A stretch of DNA of 27,522 bases. It comes from a virus. Location: positions 1 through 27,522 of the IMG/VR virus record IMGVR_UViG_3300023210_000173. One strand, given 5' to 3'. Positions 26,352-27,522 of the stretch are shown here, piece after piece; within the stretch, counting starts at the first letter, position 1; each line of letters opens with the position of its first letter. The position numbers and the translations under genes were made by a program. The notes beneath the pieces are model-generated. The model did not search any database. It was not told the DNA's origin and saw nothing but the letters and a program-made list of their open reading frames with translations.

Positions 26352-26962
26352 AGACCCCACCCCCTCAAGCCTTGCACGTCGACCATGACCCTCCGGGGGG
26401 GGATGACTTCATGCTCCTGCATGGCAGGATGATGACGCTCAAGAAGCACGGCATCGAGGCCATGAGTCCCCACGACATCCGCAACGGATACAAACCTCGA
26501 GACATTATCCGACTCATCCTCGGGCAAATCCTCGCCCATTACCGCACCCTCGAGGCAGAAATGAAGAGGGAGGGGGGGGGTGAATGGCGAGACCTTCTCG
26601 GAACCTTTCGGCCTGCATACTTGCTCGAGGAAGAGATCCGAAGACTTGAAACAGAACGCAACAACCTATACGAAACAATGCAACCAGACGGAAAGCAAGC
26701 CGGAGGAACTCCTCCACCAATCCAACCGAAGGACGAGGCGACCAAGATCCTCGACCTCTGCATCTCGATCCGACAGGCGAAGCAGACAATCGCCTCTCAA
26801 CTCCGAGACCTACGGAAGGAGGCAAAGCAGAAGATCAACGCCTTGAGCAAGGCCGAGACCGCTCTCCTCGACACCGTGGACGAGAAGCAGACCTATCTCT
26901 TCGATCTGGATCCGACAGTCACCGAGGAAGTGAACGCGATTATCTCGAATCCCGAGATTTGA
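26348..26962 (+). CDS. Coiled-coil protein of unknown function containing G8 and G9 runs
   Basis: A 204-residue protein starting at an ATG that overlaps the methyltransferase stop. It has a helical N-terminal half (HGRMMTLKKHGIEAMSPHDI, then PRDIIRLILGQILAHYRTLE), a proline-rich break (QAGGTPPPIQPKDEA) and a long coiled coil (LDLCISIRQAKQTIASQLRD, KEAKQKINALSKAETALLD). Runs of eight G (26395-26402) and nine G (26572-26580) lie inside the frame and are slippage-prone. No family was recognised. Its location before the candidate small terminase could suggest a packaging or regulatory role, but this is only positional. Confidence 0.6.
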   Translation: MKTPPPQALHVDHDPPGGDDFMLLHGRMMTLKKHGIEAMSPHDIRNGYKPRDIIRLILGQILAHYRTLEAEMKREGGGEWRDLLGTFRPAYLLEEEIRRLETERNNLYETMQPDGKQAGGTPPPIQPKDEATKILDLCISIRQAKQTIASQLRDLRKEAKQKINALSKAETALLDTVDEKQTYLFDLDPTVTEEVNAIISNPEI

Positions 26963-27381
26963 CCCGTGTGGATCCGTACTCGCAAGAGTCCACTCGCAGG
27001 CTCGAGGGATACATTCCCGAGAAACTTTACGAGATCCCGGAACCGGAACCGAGTTCCCCCTCTGCTCAAATCATCTCGGAGATTGCGGCAAGACTGCTCG
27101 ACCTCAAGGAAGTCGATCGCAGGATTCCGATCCGAATCCTTACGCAACTCGGAAAGGTTTATCGAATCTCTCCTTCGCTTTTCTGGATCACCTGCGAGAT
27201 CCTTGCGGCGAATCGTCAAGGAGGGAAAAGCCTCTCGCAGATTGCCAACGAGCAGAACTTCACCAAGCAGGCAATACATCAAGAGCAGATTAGAGAGATC
27301 GCGGCCTTGCGTGAAGTCATGCCGGAAGTCGCCGAGACGATTCAAACGATTCTCGGACGCAAAAACCTCGAGCAGGATTGA
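26959..27381 (+). CDS. HTH protein, candidate small terminase subunit or late regulator
   Basis: TTG 26959 overlaps the previous stop (TTGA), giving 140 residues; GTG 26968 is an alternative start. The N-terminus is proline-rich and probably flexible. The C-terminal half has SPSLFWITCEILAANRQGGK, then a helix-turn-helix-like SLSQIANEQNFTKQAIHQEQ and REVMPEVAETIQTILGRKN. The HTH resembles sigma-factor region 4 or the DNA-binding domain of small terminase subunits. The next frame may be the large terminase, and the small subunit gene typically precedes it, which favours a packaging role. A late-gene activator is the alternative. Confidence 0.55.
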   Translation: MTRVDPYSQESTRRLEGYIPEKLYEIPEPEPSSPSAQIISEIAARLLDLKEVDRRIPIRILTQLGKVYRISPSLFWITCEILAANRQGGKSLSQIANEQNFTKQAIHQEQIREIAALREVMPEVAETIQTILGRKNLEQD

Positions 27382-27411
27382 TTTGGCGCATTTTGGAACA
27401 GGCGGAAAAAG

Positions 27412-27522
27412 ATGAAACAGGCAAGAAAAAGGACTAAACTGTCGGAAAATTGGGAAATAATGCCCGAATATCCCCCTTTTAGGTACTCTAAGGAGGTCAG
27501 AGCCGCTAGGAGACCCCCGCAC
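27412..27522 (+). CDS. 5' end of a gene cut by the window edge, possibly large terminase
   Basis: ATG 27412, with a GGCGGA-like site eight to thirteen bases upstream, opens a 37-codon frame that stays open to the right edge. The visible residues (MKQARKRTKLSENWEIMPEY, then PPFRYSKEVRAARRP) recall the N-terminus of lambda-type large terminases, where a Leu-Ser-x-Trp-like segment is followed by a Pro/Arg-rich stretch. Position after a candidate small terminase and, if the genome is circular, just before the gpW-like gene and portal supports this. The ATPase motifs would lie outside the window, so the identity is not proven. Confidence 0.4.
   Translation, partial: MKQARKRTKLSENWEIMPEYPPFRYSKEVRAARRPPH

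Overview
The window reads as most of the genome of a temperate tailed phage (siphovirus type). It has a continuous head-tail module, a 973-residue tape measure, a tail-tip and fibre region, a small-membrane-protein lysis region, a large serine integrase, a divergent regulatory switch and a DNA recombination/replication module. No host housekeeping genes, rRNA or tRNA were seen. The host cannot be named. A lipoprotein with spanin topology argues for a Gram-negative-type envelope, and Shine-Dalgarno-like GGAG/AGGAGG sites precede several genes. Base composition is moderately GC-rich, with a very strong preference for CTC/GAG/ATC codons. The palindromes CTCGAG, GGATCC and GATC are far more common than chance.

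Layout. (1) 1-5961: gpW-like joining protein (3' end only), lambda-type portal, prohead protease fused to a scaffold with a probable internal scaffold start, major capsid protein, a strong RNA hairpin, connector/terminator-type proteins, tube protein, tail-assembly protein. (2) 5961-11823: tape measure, small tail-tip proteins, a fibre-like protein, and a protein with a long pure Ser/Thr tract encoded by a 15-bp tandem repeat. Two of these proteins share a C-terminal tip domain. (3) 11828-14827: four tightly overlapping genes for glycosyltransferase, FkbM methyltransferase, carbohydrate-type sulfotransferase and glycosyltransferase. (4) 14845-15917: five small membrane proteins, including a unimolecular-spanin-like lipoprotein, but no recognisable endolysin. 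(5) 16023-18911: an operator-like dyad, small accessory genes (one with a frameshift at an A8 run), the serine integrase and an intrinsic terminator. (6) 18914-19964: two leftward genes (a membrane protein and a ribbon-helix-helix regulator) facing a rightward ribbon-helix-helix gene across a repeat-rich operator region. (7) 19961-26962: ERF annealing protein, DEDDy exonuclease, SSB-like protein, PD-(D/E)XK nuclease, replication initiator with internal iteron-like repeats (probable origin), DnaC-like helicase loader, ParB-like protein, a circularly permuted C5 cytosine methyltransferase and a coiled-coil protein. (8) 26959-27522: an HTH protein (candidate small terminase) and the open 5' end of what may be the large terminase.

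The window ends where a large terminase should begin and starts where the gene after it should end. The sequence is therefore probably a circularly permuted or circular genome missing roughly the length of one large terminase gene (inference).

The most interesting region is the surface-sugar cassette directly downstream of the Ser/Thr-rich tail protein. A testable idea is that the phage glycosylates, methylates and sulfates its own tail fibre or the surface of its host. Next in interest are the permuted methyltransferase, the serine integrase without zinc-ribbon cysteine pairs, the origin-like repeats and the two operator-like repeat clusters.
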